DNA from: Sphaerochaeta pleomorpha str. Grapes
Lineage (GTDB): Bacteria > Spirochaetota > Spirochaetia > Sphaerochaetales > Sphaerochaetaceae
Length of the DNA: 64,000 bases
Direction of reading: 5' to 3'
NCBI RefSeq assembly: GCF_000236685.1
Contig: NC_016633.1
Location: 434,001 to 498,000, forward strand
Positions 8,322 through 17,945 of this stretch are shown piece by piece. The stretch's first letter is position 1, and the number at the start of each line of letters is the position of its first letter. The position numbers and the translations under genes are program-made. The notes under the pieces were generated by a model, which saw only the letters and a program-made list of their open reading frames with translations, searched no databases and was not told where the DNA came from.

Positions 8322-10931
8322 ATGGGAGAGATTGAAAAGACAACCCCCATGATGATGCAATATCGCCTTATCAAGGAACAAAACCAAGATAAGGTGCTGT
8401 TTTTCCGCCTTGGGGATTTTTATGAGATGTTTGATACCGATGCCGTGGAAGTCTCACGCTTGCTCAACCTTACCTTGACCAAGCGTGCAGGCCAGGCAAT
8501 GTGCGGTATTCCCTACCATGCAGCAAAGGCTTATATCAAACGGCTTCTTGACCTTGGGAAAAAAATTGCCATCTGCGAACAGGTTGAGTTGAATAACGAT
8601 CCGAAACAGCTGGCCAGAAGGGAAGTCGTGCAGGTGGTTACCCCTGCAACCGTTGTTGATGATGATTTTCTGGATTCCCGGAGCAACAGTTATGTTTTAT
8701 GCATAGCCTACCATCGCCAACGGTTCATGGTAAGTTATACGGATATAACCAACGGTGAGTTTACCCTCCGTTCTGCCGAAATGGATAAACAGTTCAATGC
8801 TTTGCTTGCAATCATCGAACAGGTAAAGCCCAGAGAGATCCTGGTCAACGAGGATGATTATTTTTTGCACTTGGATTTCCAACGGATAATCGATGCACAG
8901 AATGCTATGGTAACAAAGCTGCCTTCCTGGTTTTTCAAGGCCAAGGAAGGATACCAGCTTATGTGCGATCAAGTAGGCACCTGTTCATTGAAGGCATTTT
9001 CCCTGGATGCAAGTTCCCCGGAAGTCACCAGCGGGGGGGCTCTGCTGCGGTATGTCATCGATTCGGCCAAGACTGCTCTTGATCAGATCAGGGGATATAC
9101 CCTTGCCGATGAGAATACGTTCCTCCAGATTGATGAATCGAGCAGAAAGAACCTTGAATTGCTGTTGAACCTCCAGGATGGAAACGAGCGGTATTCGCTT
9201 TTTTCGTCCATTGACGCTAGTGTTACCAGCGGAGGGGCACGACTTCTGAAAAAATGGATTTCCTTTCCCCTCATCGATAAAGAAAAAATCCTCGGCAGAC
9301 AGGACTGGGTCCGTAGATATTGCGATGACCGCCTGGAACTGGATAGGACAAGGACCATCCTCAAGGGAGTCCTTGACCTCGAACGTCTTACAAGCAGGAT
9401 TGCCATGGGCCGTTCCCTGCCACATGACCTGGTAGGCATTGCCAGAACAGTAAAGGCTTTTTTGGAGTTGGTCTCAGATTCCTTTTCCCTCTATCGGCCC
9501 CTCTTTGGCGATGGGTTCTCCGATGAGCAGATGCATGCACTGCTTGAGGTGGTGCAGACTATCGACAAGTCACTGAACGACCAATGTCAGGGTCCCTTTA
9601 TGGAAGGGCAGGTAATCCTTGACGGATTCGACCCGGAATTGGATTCCCTGCGTTCCATCAAGGACAATGGAAAACAGATACTGGATACCTATCTTGGTAA
9701 AGTGCGTACCGAGACAGGGATTACTACCATGAAATTGTCCTCGAATAAAATCCTTGGTCATTTCCTCGAGGTCTCGAAGGGTCAAGTTGATAAAGTACCT
9801 TCTTCCTTTTATAGAAAACAGACACTGGTAAACGCCGAGCGCTATACCTCCGACGAGCTGATAGCCTGTGAGACCAAAATTCTGAAAAGCTCCTTTGAAG
9901 CGGAAAAACGCGAACGTGTCCTGTATGAGAATATCCTTTCGGAAACCCGGGAGCTGAGAAACCAGCTGTTATCAATCGGGAACTTTCTCAGCCAGGTAGA
10001 CTGCCTGCAGGCCTTTGCTACCACCAGCATCCGCTACAATTATTGCTGCCCTGTTTTTACCGATTCAGACTGTCTGGAAATCGAGGGAGGCAGGCACCCG
10101 GTTGTTGAACAGCAACTGGGAGTCGGTTCCTTTGTGGCCAATGATTTGCACATTAAGCCTTCAGGCAATCGTTTTTGCCTGATAACAGGCCCCAACATGG
10201 CTGGTAAATCCACCTTTCTGCGCCAGAGCGCACTCATTGTCCTGCTTGCCCAGATCGGAAGTTTTGTTCCTGCAACCTCAGCCCGGCTTTCATTGGTCGA
10301 TAGGCTCTATTGCAGGGTCGGTTCAAGCGACAACCTTGCCAGGGGAGAGTCAACCTTTCTGGTTGAAATGCAGGAGGCAGCCCATATCCTGAGAACCGCC
10401 AGCGCACGTTCGCTTGTAATCATGGATGAACTGGGAAGGGGTACGAGCACCCAGGACGGGATGTCGATTGCCTATGCCGTGATGCAATCTTTGCTTGAAT
10501 TAGGCCCTAAGACCCTATTTGCCACCCATTACCATGAACTTGCCCAATTGGATACATCCTTGGTACAGCTTTTGACCCTTCAGGTGCTTGAGAAGGGTGG
10601 GGAGATACTTTTTGTCAGGAAAGTCATTGAGGGAATCGCGAACAGCAGCTACGGGCTGAACGTTGCAAAGATGGCAGGAATCCCGAATAAGGCACTGAGA
10701 ACTGCATTGTCTTTCCAAAAGCGGCATTTCAGCGAATATGGTGTTGCCAACCCACAGCTTGATTTGTTTGCATCAGATTCTTCAGCAACCGAGATGGGAG
10801 GGGTACCGATCCTCACCGAGGTTGAAGCCGATGTACTGGAAAGGATCAAAGAGGTGGACATTCCCTCTTCTACGCCGATCTCTGCATTATTGCTGCTGGA
10901 GGATCTCAAAAAGAAACTTGAAGCGGATTAG
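8322..10931 (+). CDS. mutS: DNA mismatch repair protein MutS
   Basis: 869 aa from ATG 8322, which lies 2 nt past the bamA stop; an in-frame TTG at 8316 is an alternative. MutS recognises mispairs and small loops. The mismatch-wedge motif GDFYEMF is at residues 31-37 with the intercalating Phe33. The Walker A GPNMAGKST is at about 623-631, followed by STFLVEM and the Walker B/signature DELGRGTST. The length matches the MutS1 family. No clear Shine-Dalgarno sequence is present, so translation is probably coupled to bamA. Confidence 0.96.
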   Translation: MGEIEKTTPMMMQYRLIKEQNQDKVLFFRLGDFYEMFDTDAVEVSRLLNLTLTKRAGQAMCGIPYHAAKAYIKRLLDLGKKIAICEQVELNNDPKQLARREVVQVVTPATVVDDDFLDSRSNSYVLCIAYHRQRFMVSYTDITNGEFTLRSAEMDKQFNALLAIIEQVKPREILVNEDDYFLHLDFQRIIDAQNAMVTKLPSWFFKAKEGYQLMCDQVGTCSLKAFSLDASSPEVTSGGALLRYVIDSAKTALDQIRGYTLADENTFLQIDESSRKNLELLLNLQDGNERYSLFSSIDASVTSGGARLLKKWISFPLIDKEKILGRQDWVRRYCDDRLELDRTRTILKGVLDLERLTSRIAMGRSLPHDLVGIARTVKAFLELVSDSFSLYRPLFGDGFSDEQMHALLEVVQTIDKSLNDQCQGPFMEGQVILDGFDPELDSLRSIKDNGKQILDTYLGKVRTETGITTMKLSSNKILGHFLEVSKGQVDKVPSSFYRKQTLVNAERYTSDELIACETKILKSSFEAEKRERVLYENILSETRELRNQLLSIGNFLSQVDCLQAFATTSIRYNYCCPVFTDSDCLEIEGGRHPVVEQQLGVGSFVANDLHIKPSGNRFCLITGPNMAGKSTFLRQSALIVLLAQIGSFVPATSARLSLVDRLYCRVGSSDNLARGESTFLVEMQEAAHILRTASARSLVIMDELGRGTSTQDGMSIAYAVMQSLLELGPKTLFATHYHELAQLDTSLVQLLTLQVLEKGGEILFVRKVIEGIANSSYGLNVAKMAGIPNKALRTALSFQKRHFSEYGVANPQLDLFASDSSATEMGGVPILTEVEADVLERIKEVDIPSSTPISALLLLEDLKKKLEAD

Positions 10932-10953
10932 GGTACTATAGACCTTTATTGCT

Positions 10954-11604
10954 ATGTTTTGTCAAATCTGTGGAAATTTCTCCGATACAATCCTTTGTCC
11001 TGGCTGCGAGGCCAACCTTGCAGCTGCTTCGTTTTCCCACTGCTATGGAACCAGGTGCCCGTCCTGCAACAGCCCAGTGCTTGACCTACAGTATCCCTGC
11101 CTTCTCTGTTCCCATGCAGTTCGCGCATATGGGCGCTACGAACCACCGCTTTCCACGCTTATCAAACGTTATAAGTTCGGTTCCGAAAGAAACCTTTCAA
11201 AGGTTTTTGCCCCTCTCTACCATACAATGCTGCAAGACTTTGGAAACGTAGCATTGATTCCGGTTCCCTCTAGCAGGAAAGGGTACCGGGACCGGGGTTT
11301 TGACCAGATGGATTGTATATGCAATTTCCTCAAGAAGTCCTTTGGTTATCCTGTTTTGCATATACTTGTGGGCCAAGGCAGGGGAGAACAAAAATTCTTG
11401 ACTTCCGAACAGCGAAAGCTCCGCATTGGCTATGCAGTGGTAAAAGGGAAGCATGCGTTGGTAAAAACGTTCATAGAGAGAAATTATTCCTTTATACTGG
11501 TTGATGATATTTCAACAACTGGAAGAACTTTGGAACAATGTGGCAAGTTGTTATACCAGTCCTATGGTATACAATCGTCGTCAATCGTACTTGCTTTGGC
11601 CTAG
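10954..11604 (+). CDS. comF: ComF-family phosphoribosyltransferase-like protein
   Basis: 216 aa. An N-terminal cysteine cluster (CQIC at 3-6, CPGC, CPSC, CLLC) forms the zinc-binding region of ComF/GntX proteins. The C-terminal half has the PRTase core with the PRPP-loop signature LVDDISTTGRT. ComF takes part in DNA uptake by competent cells and some members act in recombination; whether this organism is transformable cannot be told. It lies 22 bp after mutS. The rimP promoter starts 5 bp after its stop, so it ends the tamB-side transcription unit. Confidence 0.88.
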   Translation: MFCQICGNFSDTILCPGCEANLAAASFSHCYGTRCPSCNSPVLDLQYPCLLCSHAVRAYGRYEPPLSTLIKRYKFGSERNLSKVFAPLYHTMLQDFGNVALIPVPSSRKGYRDRGFDQMDCICNFLKKSFGYPVLHILVGQGRGEQKFLTSEQRKLRIGYAVVKGKHALVKTFIERNYSFILVDDISTTGRTLEQCGKLLYQSYGIQSSSIVLALA

Positions 11605-11609
11605 GCTGA

Positions 11610-11638
11610 TTGACAAAGCTTTCTTTTATGCTTACTAT
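11610..11638 (+). promoter_or_regulatory. Strong sigma-70 promoter of the rimP-nusA-infB operon
   Basis: Consensus TTGACA (11610-11615), exactly 17 bp, then TACTAT (11633-11638). Transcription should start near 11645, giving a leader of about 66 nt before rimP. Confidence 0.85.
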
Positions 11639-11663
11639 AAATATAAGAAAAAGATTGTTTATT

Positions 11664-11693
11664 GGGGATCGCTAGCAAGCAGATCCCTTTTTT
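11664..11693 (+). terminator. Terminator-like hairpin in the rimP leader (possible attenuator)
   Basis: GGGATC (11665-11670) pairs with GATCCC (11682-11687) around an 11-nt loop and is followed at once by six T (11688-11693). It lies downstream of the rimP promoter and only 17 nt before the rimP ATG. It therefore sits in the leader as well as acting on read-through from comF. Confidence 0.75.
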
Positions 11694-11710
11694 ATGGGAA
11701 ATGGATAGGT

Positions 11711-12211
11711 ATGTTACAGACAGGAATACAACAGAACGAATTATTTGCGGAGTATGCTCCGCTTTTGGAGGCCCTGGGGATTACCCTTGTTGACATCAGC
11801 AGGGTAGACCATGGTCTGACGGTAGGTATCAGTATAATCATCATGACTAAAGATCATGAAGTGAGCATTGCAGAATGTTCCAAGGTGTATAAGCTCGTAT
11901 ACCCACGCATGGAAATGAAGTTGGGAGAACGTGATTTGCAGCTGGAGGTCTCTACCCCCGGATTGCAGAGAACCATGAGAGATTACTATGAATTCTCCCT
12001 GTACACTGGAAAACGGGTTCGTATCTATGATACTGGGTATGCGCAGTGGGTTAGTGGTGTTATCGAAAGCTCGGATGATAAATCGATAACCTTGACTTCT
12101 GCCCAGATTGGAGACTCAACTGAAATCGTTGAGTCAATGGTCGTTGATTTTTCAAAGATACAGAAAGCTAAACTCGACTATAGATGGGAGGATAATTCAC
12201 ATGGCAACTGA
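11711..12211 (+). CDS. rimP: Ribosome maturation factor RimP
   Basis: 166 aa from ATG 11711; the reading frame is open upstream to 11501 but those codons overlap comF and the promoter. RimP assists maturation of the 30S subunit. The family blocks are the N-terminal ALGITLVDIS segment, LEVSTPGLQR (the conserved LEVSSPGLDR block), and a C-terminal SH3-like region with FSKIQKAKL. It is first of the rimP-nusA-infB-rbfA-truB cluster, a widely conserved order. Its last 11 nt overlap the start of nusA. Confidence 0.93.
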   Translation: MLQTGIQQNELFAEYAPLLEALGITLVDISRVDHGLTVGISIIIMTKDHEVSIAECSKVYKLVYPRMEMKLGERDLQLEVSTPGLQRTMRDYYEFSLYTGKRVRIYDTGYAQWVSGVIESSDDKSITLTSAQIGDSTEIVESMVVDFSKIQKAKLDYRWEDNSHGN

Positions 12212-13694
12212 TATAGGTGATGCTATTCGGAATATGATTGCAGAAAAGGGTATCTCAGAAGAATTGGTTATTAATACCATTGAAGATATTCTCCGCGCTG
12301 CATACAAAAGAAAATTCGGGACTGAAGAAAATGCCGTGATTGAATTCAGCGAGGACTATACTTCTGTTGAACTCAGTGCACGCCGAAAGATTGTCGATGA
12401 CGATAACTGGTATAATGAAGTTACCGAGATTTCTCTTAGCGATGCGCAGAAAATCAATGAAGATTGTGAAATTGGCGATGAATTGCTAATTCCAGTTGAT
12501 TTGAAAGAATTTGATAGAATCAGCGTCCAGAGTGCAAAGCAACGTGCCCATCAGAGTTTCAGGGACATCCAGAAAGATACGCTCTATAGCGAATTCAAGG
12601 CCAAGGAAGGCCAGCTGATCATAGGGTATTTTAGACGTCAGATTGCCAATGGAGATATCTATGTGGACATTGGGTCTACCGAGGGTATCCTGCCAAGGCG
12701 CAACCAGTCTAACCGGGAAAGCTATGGCAATAATGACAAGATCAAATGTTATGTCGATAAAGTAGAGAAGGCTGAACGTGGTGTTCGGGTTGTCCTTTCC
12801 AGGACTAGCCCTGAATTGATCCGCCAATTGTTCGAGGTCGAGGTTCCCGAGATTGCCCAGAACCAGATTGATATTATCAAGATTGTTCGCGAGGCAGGAT
12901 ACAGGACTAAAGTGGCCGTTGCTTCACGCAATGACGATATCGATCCTGTCGGCGCTTGTGTCGGGTTGAAGGGAAACCGCATTCAGACTATAATGAGTGA
13001 AATTGAAGGGGAAAAAATCGATATCCTTCGTTACGATCCCAACCCGGTCAACTATATTCGCAATGCATTGTCTCCTGCACAGGTTGGTGATGTAGTCATT
13101 ATCGATAAAAACATTTATCATGCAGTTGCAATTGTTGAGGAAAGCCAACTTTCACTTGCAATTGGTAAACAGGGATTGAATGTTCGTTTGGCAAACAAGC
13201 TTTGTGACTGGCTCATAGATGTGAAGACACCTGCCCAGTTCCAAGAGATGGATATAGCAACTGATGCTCGCTCCAGGGCGGAGAGCATATTCAGGGAAAA
13301 CGATATTTTCGAAGAGACCGAGGAAGAACAGGTTCAGGGCGAAACAGCAGGAGTTATTGAACCTGCACCAGTGGAAAGCGGGGTGAGTGAAGATGAAATT
13401 GCGCTCTCCGACCTTCCCCTTGACAAGATGCTTCTCAAGAAGCTGCAATTCCACGACGTTTACAGCGTTGAAGAATTCATCAACCTTAGCGAAGAAGATC
13501 TCACTTCTTTCGGCGATTTAAGCGATGAGGAAATCAACGAGGTAAAGGATACCATCAACGAGTATGTCGATATCGTTGAAGACGAAGATGATGGAGAGAC
13601 CGAGTATGTTTGCCCGAACTGCGGGGAGCCCATCACCACTGACATGACTGTATGCCCGAGCTGTGGCACCGGTCTTGCATTTGAGGTAGAGTAA
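12201..13694 (+). CDS. nusA: Transcription termination/antitermination factor NusA with C-terminal zinc ribbon
   Basis: 497 aa from ATG 12201, preceded by GGGAGGATAA; upstream in-frame codons overlap rimP. NusA binds RNA polymerase and nascent RNA and tunes pausing and termination. It has the N-terminal polymerase-binding domain, an S1 domain (about 135-205) and two KH domains (GACVGLKGNRIQ and LAIGKQGLNVRLA). An acidic linker leads to a helix-hairpin-helix-like segment (about 415-465). The unusual end is a four-cysteine ribbon, CPNCG at 471-475 and CPSCG at 485-489. Typical NusA proteins lack this ribbon. Confidence 0.96.
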   Translation: MATDIGDAIRNMIAEKGISEELVINTIEDILRAAYKRKFGTEENAVIEFSEDYTSVELSARRKIVDDDNWYNEVTEISLSDAQKINEDCEIGDELLIPVDLKEFDRISVQSAKQRAHQSFRDIQKDTLYSEFKAKEGQLIIGYFRRQIANGDIYVDIGSTEGILPRRNQSNRESYGNNDKIKCYVDKVEKAERGVRVVLSRTSPELIRQLFEVEVPEIAQNQIDIIKIVREAGYRTKVAVASRNDDIDPVGACVGLKGNRIQTIMSEIEGEKIDILRYDPNPVNYIRNALSPAQVGDVVIIDKNIYHAVAIVEESQLSLAIGKQGLNVRLANKLCDWLIDVKTPAQFQEMDIATDARSRAESIFRENDIFEETEEEQVQGETAGVIEPAPVESGVSEDEIALSDLPLDKMLLKKLQFHDVYSVEEFINLSEEDLTSFGDLSDEEINEVKDTINEYVDIVEDEDDGETEYVCPNCGEPITTDMTVCPSCGTGLAFEVE

Positions 13695-13713
13695 TATTAT
13701 CCAAGAGGGAAGA

Positions 13714-16707
13714 ATGACGGAAGAGAATAAGCCAAAAGCAACATTAATCAAGCATGTCGTGACTCCATCGGAAAACAAAGAGGAGCAGAAAGTGACTCCT
13801 AAGGAAACCGATACGCAGCCTAAGGCTCAGGAGAAACGAAGAGTAGTCGTAGTAAAGAAGAAGGTAGTAGTGGTAAAGCCACAGGTTCGTCCGTTGCCGA
13901 CCGAATCCTCATCTTCGGAAAACTCTTCACTCGATGCTGAAAAGAAACAGGCAACAACATTGCGTACAAATACGCAGAAAAAAGCGCCCCGAGTAAGCGG
14001 TGACAGACTTTCTATGTCTCCATTGCACAATGGGCCAGTCGTTATTAGGCCTACGAATCTTCCGCCTGTCCCAAATCAGGGCCAAACGGTGAAAGACCAT
14101 GCCGAATGGCAGAGCAAAAACCCAGACGGGCCAGCACCTGCTGTGGCACCTGCCTCCACGGGTCCTCGCATAGCGGGAACTGTCGGTGGGCGTCCAGCCC
14201 CCGGTTCACGTCCTCCTTACCAAGGAAACCGTCCCAGTGGCGGATACCAGGGCAACAACCCTGCAGGCGGAGCCCCCAGGACGACCAGTGGGTACCAGGG
14301 CAGTAACTACCAGGGCAGCGGAGCCCCCAGGACCGGCGGGTACCAGGGCAGCAACTACCAGGGTAGCGGAGCTCCCAGGACCGGCGGATATCAGGGCAGC
14401 AACTACCAAGGTAGCAACTACCAGGGTAGCGGAGCCCCCAGAACCGGCGGATACCAGGGCACAAACCCTGCAGGCGGACCTCCCAGGACCAGCGGGTACC
14501 AAGGCAGCAACTACCAGGGTAGCGGAGCCCCCAGGACCGGCGGGTACCAGGGCAGCAACCCTGCAGGCGCACCTCCCAGGACTGGTGGATACCAAGGCCA
14601 GAACCCGGCAGGAGGACCTCCAAGGACTGGTGGATACCAGCCACGTCCCGGTGGCTATCAGCCAAGAACCGGTGGTGGTCCAGGACGTCCCGGCGGTTTC
14701 AGACCCCAGAGTGGACCTGGAGGAAGACCTGGCTTTGGCGGAAACAACAGGCCGGGTACGGGCGGGAAACCGGGATCATCATCCAATGATCTCGATTCAC
14801 TGAACCAGAGAGCCCCTAAAAAAGTCTTCAAGAAGAAGGATTCTGCCTCCTATAAGAAGCGTAATGCCGAAGAAGAGAAGGAATTCCAGATCCAGAGACG
14901 CAAGGAACAGGCAGCTGCAAAGCTGGCTTCAGTCCCCAAGTCCATTGACATGATGGAATCGATTACCGTAGCTGACCTTGCCAAGAAAATGAACCTCAAG
15001 GCTAATGAAATCATTGCCAAGCTGTTCAAGATGGGTATGATGGTTACGATAAACCAGCAGATTGACCATGAAACCGCGGGGATCATCTGTAGTGAATACA
15101 ACTGTGACGTGAATCTTGTCAGCCTGTATGACGAGACCTTGATTGCACGCGAACCGGAAAATACGGAAGACTTGGTTTTCCGTGCCCCGATCGTAACCGT
15201 CATGGGCCACGTTGACCATGGTAAGACTAAATTGCTTGATGCCATTCGATCTACCAAGGTAGCGGAAGGCGAGTTCGGTGGTATTACCCAGCATATTGGT
15301 GCGTATAAAGTTACGCTTCCAGGCAAGGGTGATGTCGTTTTCCTCGATACCCCGGGACATGCCGCATTCTCAATGATGCGTGCCCGTGGAGCACAGGTTA
15401 CCGACATTGTCATTCTGGTTGTCGCGGCCAATGATGGTGTAATGCCCCAGACCCGTGAGGCCATCGACCATGCAAAGGCAGCAAATGTACCTATTATCGT
15501 TGCCATCAATAAATGCGACTTGCCTGAAGCAAACCCTGAAAGGGTTATGCAACAGCTTTCCGACCTTGGGCTCATGCCTGAGGAATGGGGTGGGACGACA
15601 CTATTCTGCAAAATCTCTGCCTTGAAGAAAATCGGTATTGAAGAATTGCTTGACACCGTATTGCTCCAGGCTGAAATGCTTGAACTGAAGGCCAGCGCTA
15701 GTTGCAGGGCTGAAGGTAAGGTCATTGAAAGCAGGATTGACCCAGGTCGCGGTATTGTGGCAAGTGTTCTGATAGAAAGAGGGACACTGCACCAGGGAGA
15801 CTATTACGTAGCGGGAATTTACCCCGGGCGTGTACGTGCCTTGTTCGACGACAAGGGTGTAAAGATTCCAGAGGCTGGGCCTTCTACTCCTGTTGAGATT
15901 ATCGGGCTTTCCGATATTCCCGGAGCAGGCGATCCGTTCCAGGTTACCGAAGACGAGCGCCAAGCCCGTCAGGTTGGAACGAAACGTCAGGAACTTGAAA
16001 GACTCGGTGAAAGCCGTAACGTCAAGAAAGTTACCCTGGACAACCTGTACTCGAAGATCAAGGAAGGTGAAATCCAGGAATTCAATGTTGTCATCAAGGG
16101 TGACGTGCAAGGTTCTGTCGAAGCCCTCCAGGGTTCTTTGGAGAAATTGTCAACCAATGAAATCCATCTCAATGTCATCCGCGCCTCGGCCGGAGCAATC
16201 ATCGAGAGCGATGTAACCTTGGCAAGTGCTTCCAACGCTTTGATTATCGGATTCAATGTCAGACCTACCCCAAGGGCTCAGGCTCTCGCCGAACAGGAAA
16301 AGATAGAAATACGCAAGTACAATGTCATTTACGATGTAGTCGACGATGTGCATGATGCAATGGAAGGAATGCTTGCCCCGGATATCAAGGAAGTCGATAT
16401 CGGTTCCTTTGAAGTTCGAGAGACTTTCAAGGTTCCCAAGATCGGTACAATTGCCGGTGGTATGGTTATCAAGGGTAAAGTCAAGCGTAACAGTCTGGCC
16501 AGGGTTATCCGTGACAGCATCCAGATCAACAAGGATTTGGTTCGTATCACTTCCTTGAAGCGTTTCAAAGATGATGCCAAGGAAGTCTCAGAGGGTTTCG
16601 AATGTGGTATTGGTCTTGAAAATTTCCATGACCTGCATGTCGGCGACGTGCTTGAACTTGTGGAAACCGAAGAAATTGCCAGAAAGCTGGTACACAACAA
16701 CGAGTAA
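13714..16707 (+). CDS. infB: Translation initiation factor IF-2 with a Gly/Tyr/Gln repeat domain
   Basis: 997 aa. IF-2 is the GTPase that places initiator tRNA on the 30S subunit and promotes subunit joining. The G domain has GHVDHGKT at 498-505, DTPGHAAF and NKCDLP, followed by the beta-barrel and C-terminal domains that bind fMet-tRNA. The N-terminal third is disordered: a basic, Val/Lys-rich start, then repeats of the [16 protein letters not shown] type at about residues 170-320, then Gly/Pro/Arg-rich sequence to about 355. It lies 19 bp after nusA with GAGGGAAG before ATG. rbfA follows after 2 nt. Confidence 0.97.
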   Translation: MTEENKPKATLIKHVVTPSENKEEQKVTPKETDTQPKAQEKRRVVVVKKKVVVVKPQVRPLPTESSSSENSSLDAEKKQATTLRTNTQKKAPRVSGDRLSMSPLHNGPVVIRPTNLPPVPNQGQTVKDHAEWQSKNPDGPAPAVAPASTGPRIAGTVGGRPAPGSRPPYQGNRPSGGYQGNNPAGGAPRTTSGYQGSNYQGSGAPRTGGYQGSNYQGSGAPRTGGYQGSNYQGSNYQGSGAPRTGGYQGTNPAGGPPRTSGYQGSNYQGSGAPRTGGYQGSNPAGAPPRTGGYQGQNPAGGPPRTGGYQPRPGGYQPRTGGGPGRPGGFRPQSGPGGRPGFGGNNRPGTGGKPGSSSNDLDSLNQRAPKKVFKKKDSASYKKRNAEEEKEFQIQRRKEQAAAKLASVPKSIDMMESITVADLAKKMNLKANEIIAKLFKMGMMVTINQQIDHETAGIICSEYNCDVNLVSLYDETLIAREPENTEDLVFRAPIVTVMGHVDHGKTKLLDAIRSTKVAEGEFGGITQHIGAYKVTLPGKGDVVFLDTPGHAAFSMMRARGAQVTDIVILVVAANDGVMPQTREAIDHAKAANVPIIVAINKCDLPEANPERVMQQLSDLGLMPEEWGGTTLFCKISALKKIGIEELLDTVLLQAEMLELKASASCRAEGKVIESRIDPGRGIVASVLIERGTLHQGDYYVAGIYPGRVRALFDDKGVKIPEAGPSTPVEIIGLSDIPGAGDPFQVTEDERQARQVGTKRQELERLGESRNVKKVTLDNLYSKIKEGEIQEFNVVIKGDVQGSVEALQGSLEKLSTNEIHLNVIRASAGAIIESDVTLASASNALIIGFNVRPTPRAQALAEQEKIEIRKYNVIYDVVDDVHDAMEGMLAPDIKEVDIGSFEVRETFKVPKIGTIAGGMVIKGKVKRNSLARVIRDSIQINKDLVRITSLKRFKDDAKEVSEGFECGIGLENFHDLHVGDVLELVETEEIARKLVHNNE
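14221..14690 (+). repeat. In-gene tandem repeats coding GGYQG(S/T/Q)N(Y/P) units of IF-2
   Basis: Imperfect direct repeats in phase with infB. Core units are about 30-50 bp and encode [16 protein letters not shown] or GGYQGxNPAGGxPRT. At least eight GGYQ-type units can be counted. High DNA identity between units makes this stretch prone to length change by slippage. It also creates long meaningless open frames on the opposite strand. Confidence 0.85.
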
Positions 16708-16709
16708 CT

Positions 16710-17066
16710 ATGAGTGAATACAGCCAGAAACGAATTGAGGCTAGGCTCTCCGAGGCAATCAGCACGCTGATTGTCAAAGGAGAGGTTAAGAACCAAAATT
16801 TAAGTACTCTCTGCTCGGTCAGCCGAGTAGAGCTTTCGACAGACAATGCATATGCCACTGTCTATATATCCTCTGTATTGGACGAGAAGACGCTCAACCA
16901 AAGCGTTGCCGCACTACAGGGGGCAAGTGGTTTTATCCAGAAAAGGGTAGGAGCCTTCTTGAAAACCCGCAATACACCAGTGTTGCACTTCAAGGCAGAC
17001 GACTCCCTTCGTGAAGGACAAAAGATAATCGAATTGATTGATTCTTTGGTGGACAATGGGAAATAA
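16710..17066 (+). CDS. rbfA: Ribosome-binding factor A
   Basis: 118 aa, normal family length. RbfA binds the 30S subunit near the 5' helix of 16S rRNA during late maturation and cold adaptation. It shows the start RIEARLSEAISTLIVKGEVKN, the STDNAYATVYISS strand block and the C-terminal RKTRNTPVLHFKADDS-like segment with the conserved ...R..P.L.F..D.S pattern. It lies between infB and truB, its usual place, and its last 11 nt overlap truB. Confidence 0.93.
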   Translation: MSEYSQKRIEARLSEAISTLIVKGEVKNQNLSTLCSVSRVELSTDNAYATVYISSVLDEKTLNQSVAALQGASGFIQKRVGAFLKTRNTPVLHFKADDSLREGQKIIELIDSLVDNGK

Positions 17067-17940
17067 TGCAAGCATTCTGCTTGTCAATAAACCCAGTGGG
17101 ATAACCAGCTTTTCTTCCCTGAATACTATCAAGCGTACTGTCGACCCTAAAGTGGGTCATGCCGGTACGCTTGATAAATTTGCACAGGGATTGATGGTTG
17201 CCCTTACCGGGAGCATGACAAAGCTAAACGTACTCTTTTCGACTATGGATAAGCGCTATAGGGCAACTATTTGTTTTGGTTCAGAGACTGATACTCTCGA
17301 TCCGGAAGGAGAAATTGTTGCAACTTCACCTATCCCGTCATATGATGAAATTCAGCAGGCAATGAAAACCTTTATAGGGGAAATTGAACAACAACCTCCC
17401 CAATACAGTGCATTACACATTGATGGAAAACGTGCCTCAGCTCTTGCAAGGGAGGGGAAAATGGTTGAGATGGCAAGTCGTCCGGTTACCATTTATTCCT
17501 TTGAGCCGGTTTCTTTCGATGGTTGCAATCTCGTTGCAGATGTGCATGTATCAAAAGGGACCTATATACGTTCCCTTGCCAGGGATTTGGCGCTTGCGTG
17601 TAACAGCAGGGCTCACCTGGTTGATCTTGTAAGGACCCAGATAGGTCCGTTTTTACTGGAAGAGGCCGTCTGCTCAGATGACAGAAAAGCCTTGGTCGAA
17701 TCGATGGGAAATACTGATTCTTTGATGAAGAGGGTCCCCTCGCTCTCGGTCCTTGAGATTGAGGATTCGGACTTGTTTTCCGTAGGCAATGGACGCTATC
17801 CTGATCGCTATTCAGTCGTACGACAAAATGCAGATGATACGTATGCAGCTGTCTACAGCAAAGACGGCATCCTACGCTGTGTTGTCAATTTGGACGAACA
17901 GAGGATTATTGCACAGATACATCCTTCAATGCAGAGGTAG
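17056..17940 (+). CDS. truB: tRNA pseudouridine-55 synthase TruB
   Basis: 294 aa from ATG 17056, chosen because it gives the usual short lead before LLVNKPSGITSF; it overlaps rbfA by 11 nt. TruB makes pseudouridine 55 in the T loop of tRNA. The catalytic block GHAGTLDKFAQGLMV carries the nucleophilic Asp, followed by KRYRATICFG and RSLARDLA. A C-terminal PUA-like region is present. It shares an operon with rbfA and ribF. Confidence 0.95.
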   Translation: MGNNASILLVNKPSGITSFSSLNTIKRTVDPKVGHAGTLDKFAQGLMVALTGSMTKLNVLFSTMDKRYRATICFGSETDTLDPEGEIVATSPIPSYDEIQQAMKTFIGEIEQQPPQYSALHIDGKRASALAREGKMVEMASRPVTIYSFEPVSFDGCNLVADVHVSKGTYIRSLARDLALACNSRAHLVDLVRTQIGPFLLEEAVCSDDRKALVESMGNTDSLMKRVPSLSVLEIEDSDLFSVGNGRYPDRYSVVRQNADDTYAAVYSKDGILRCVVNLDEQRIIAQIHPSMQR

Positions 17941-17945
17941 GGAAA

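Noticed and set aside
14051-14665. 204-aa open frame opposite infB, rich in Gly, Pro, Cys and Arg
   Set aside because: It is the mirror of the repetitive IF-2 coding sequence. It has no ribosome site and its apparent repeats come from the infB repeats.
14221-14690. CRISPR-like array
   Set aside because: The repeats are in phase with a protein frame, vary in length, and have no unique spacers or cas genes nearby.
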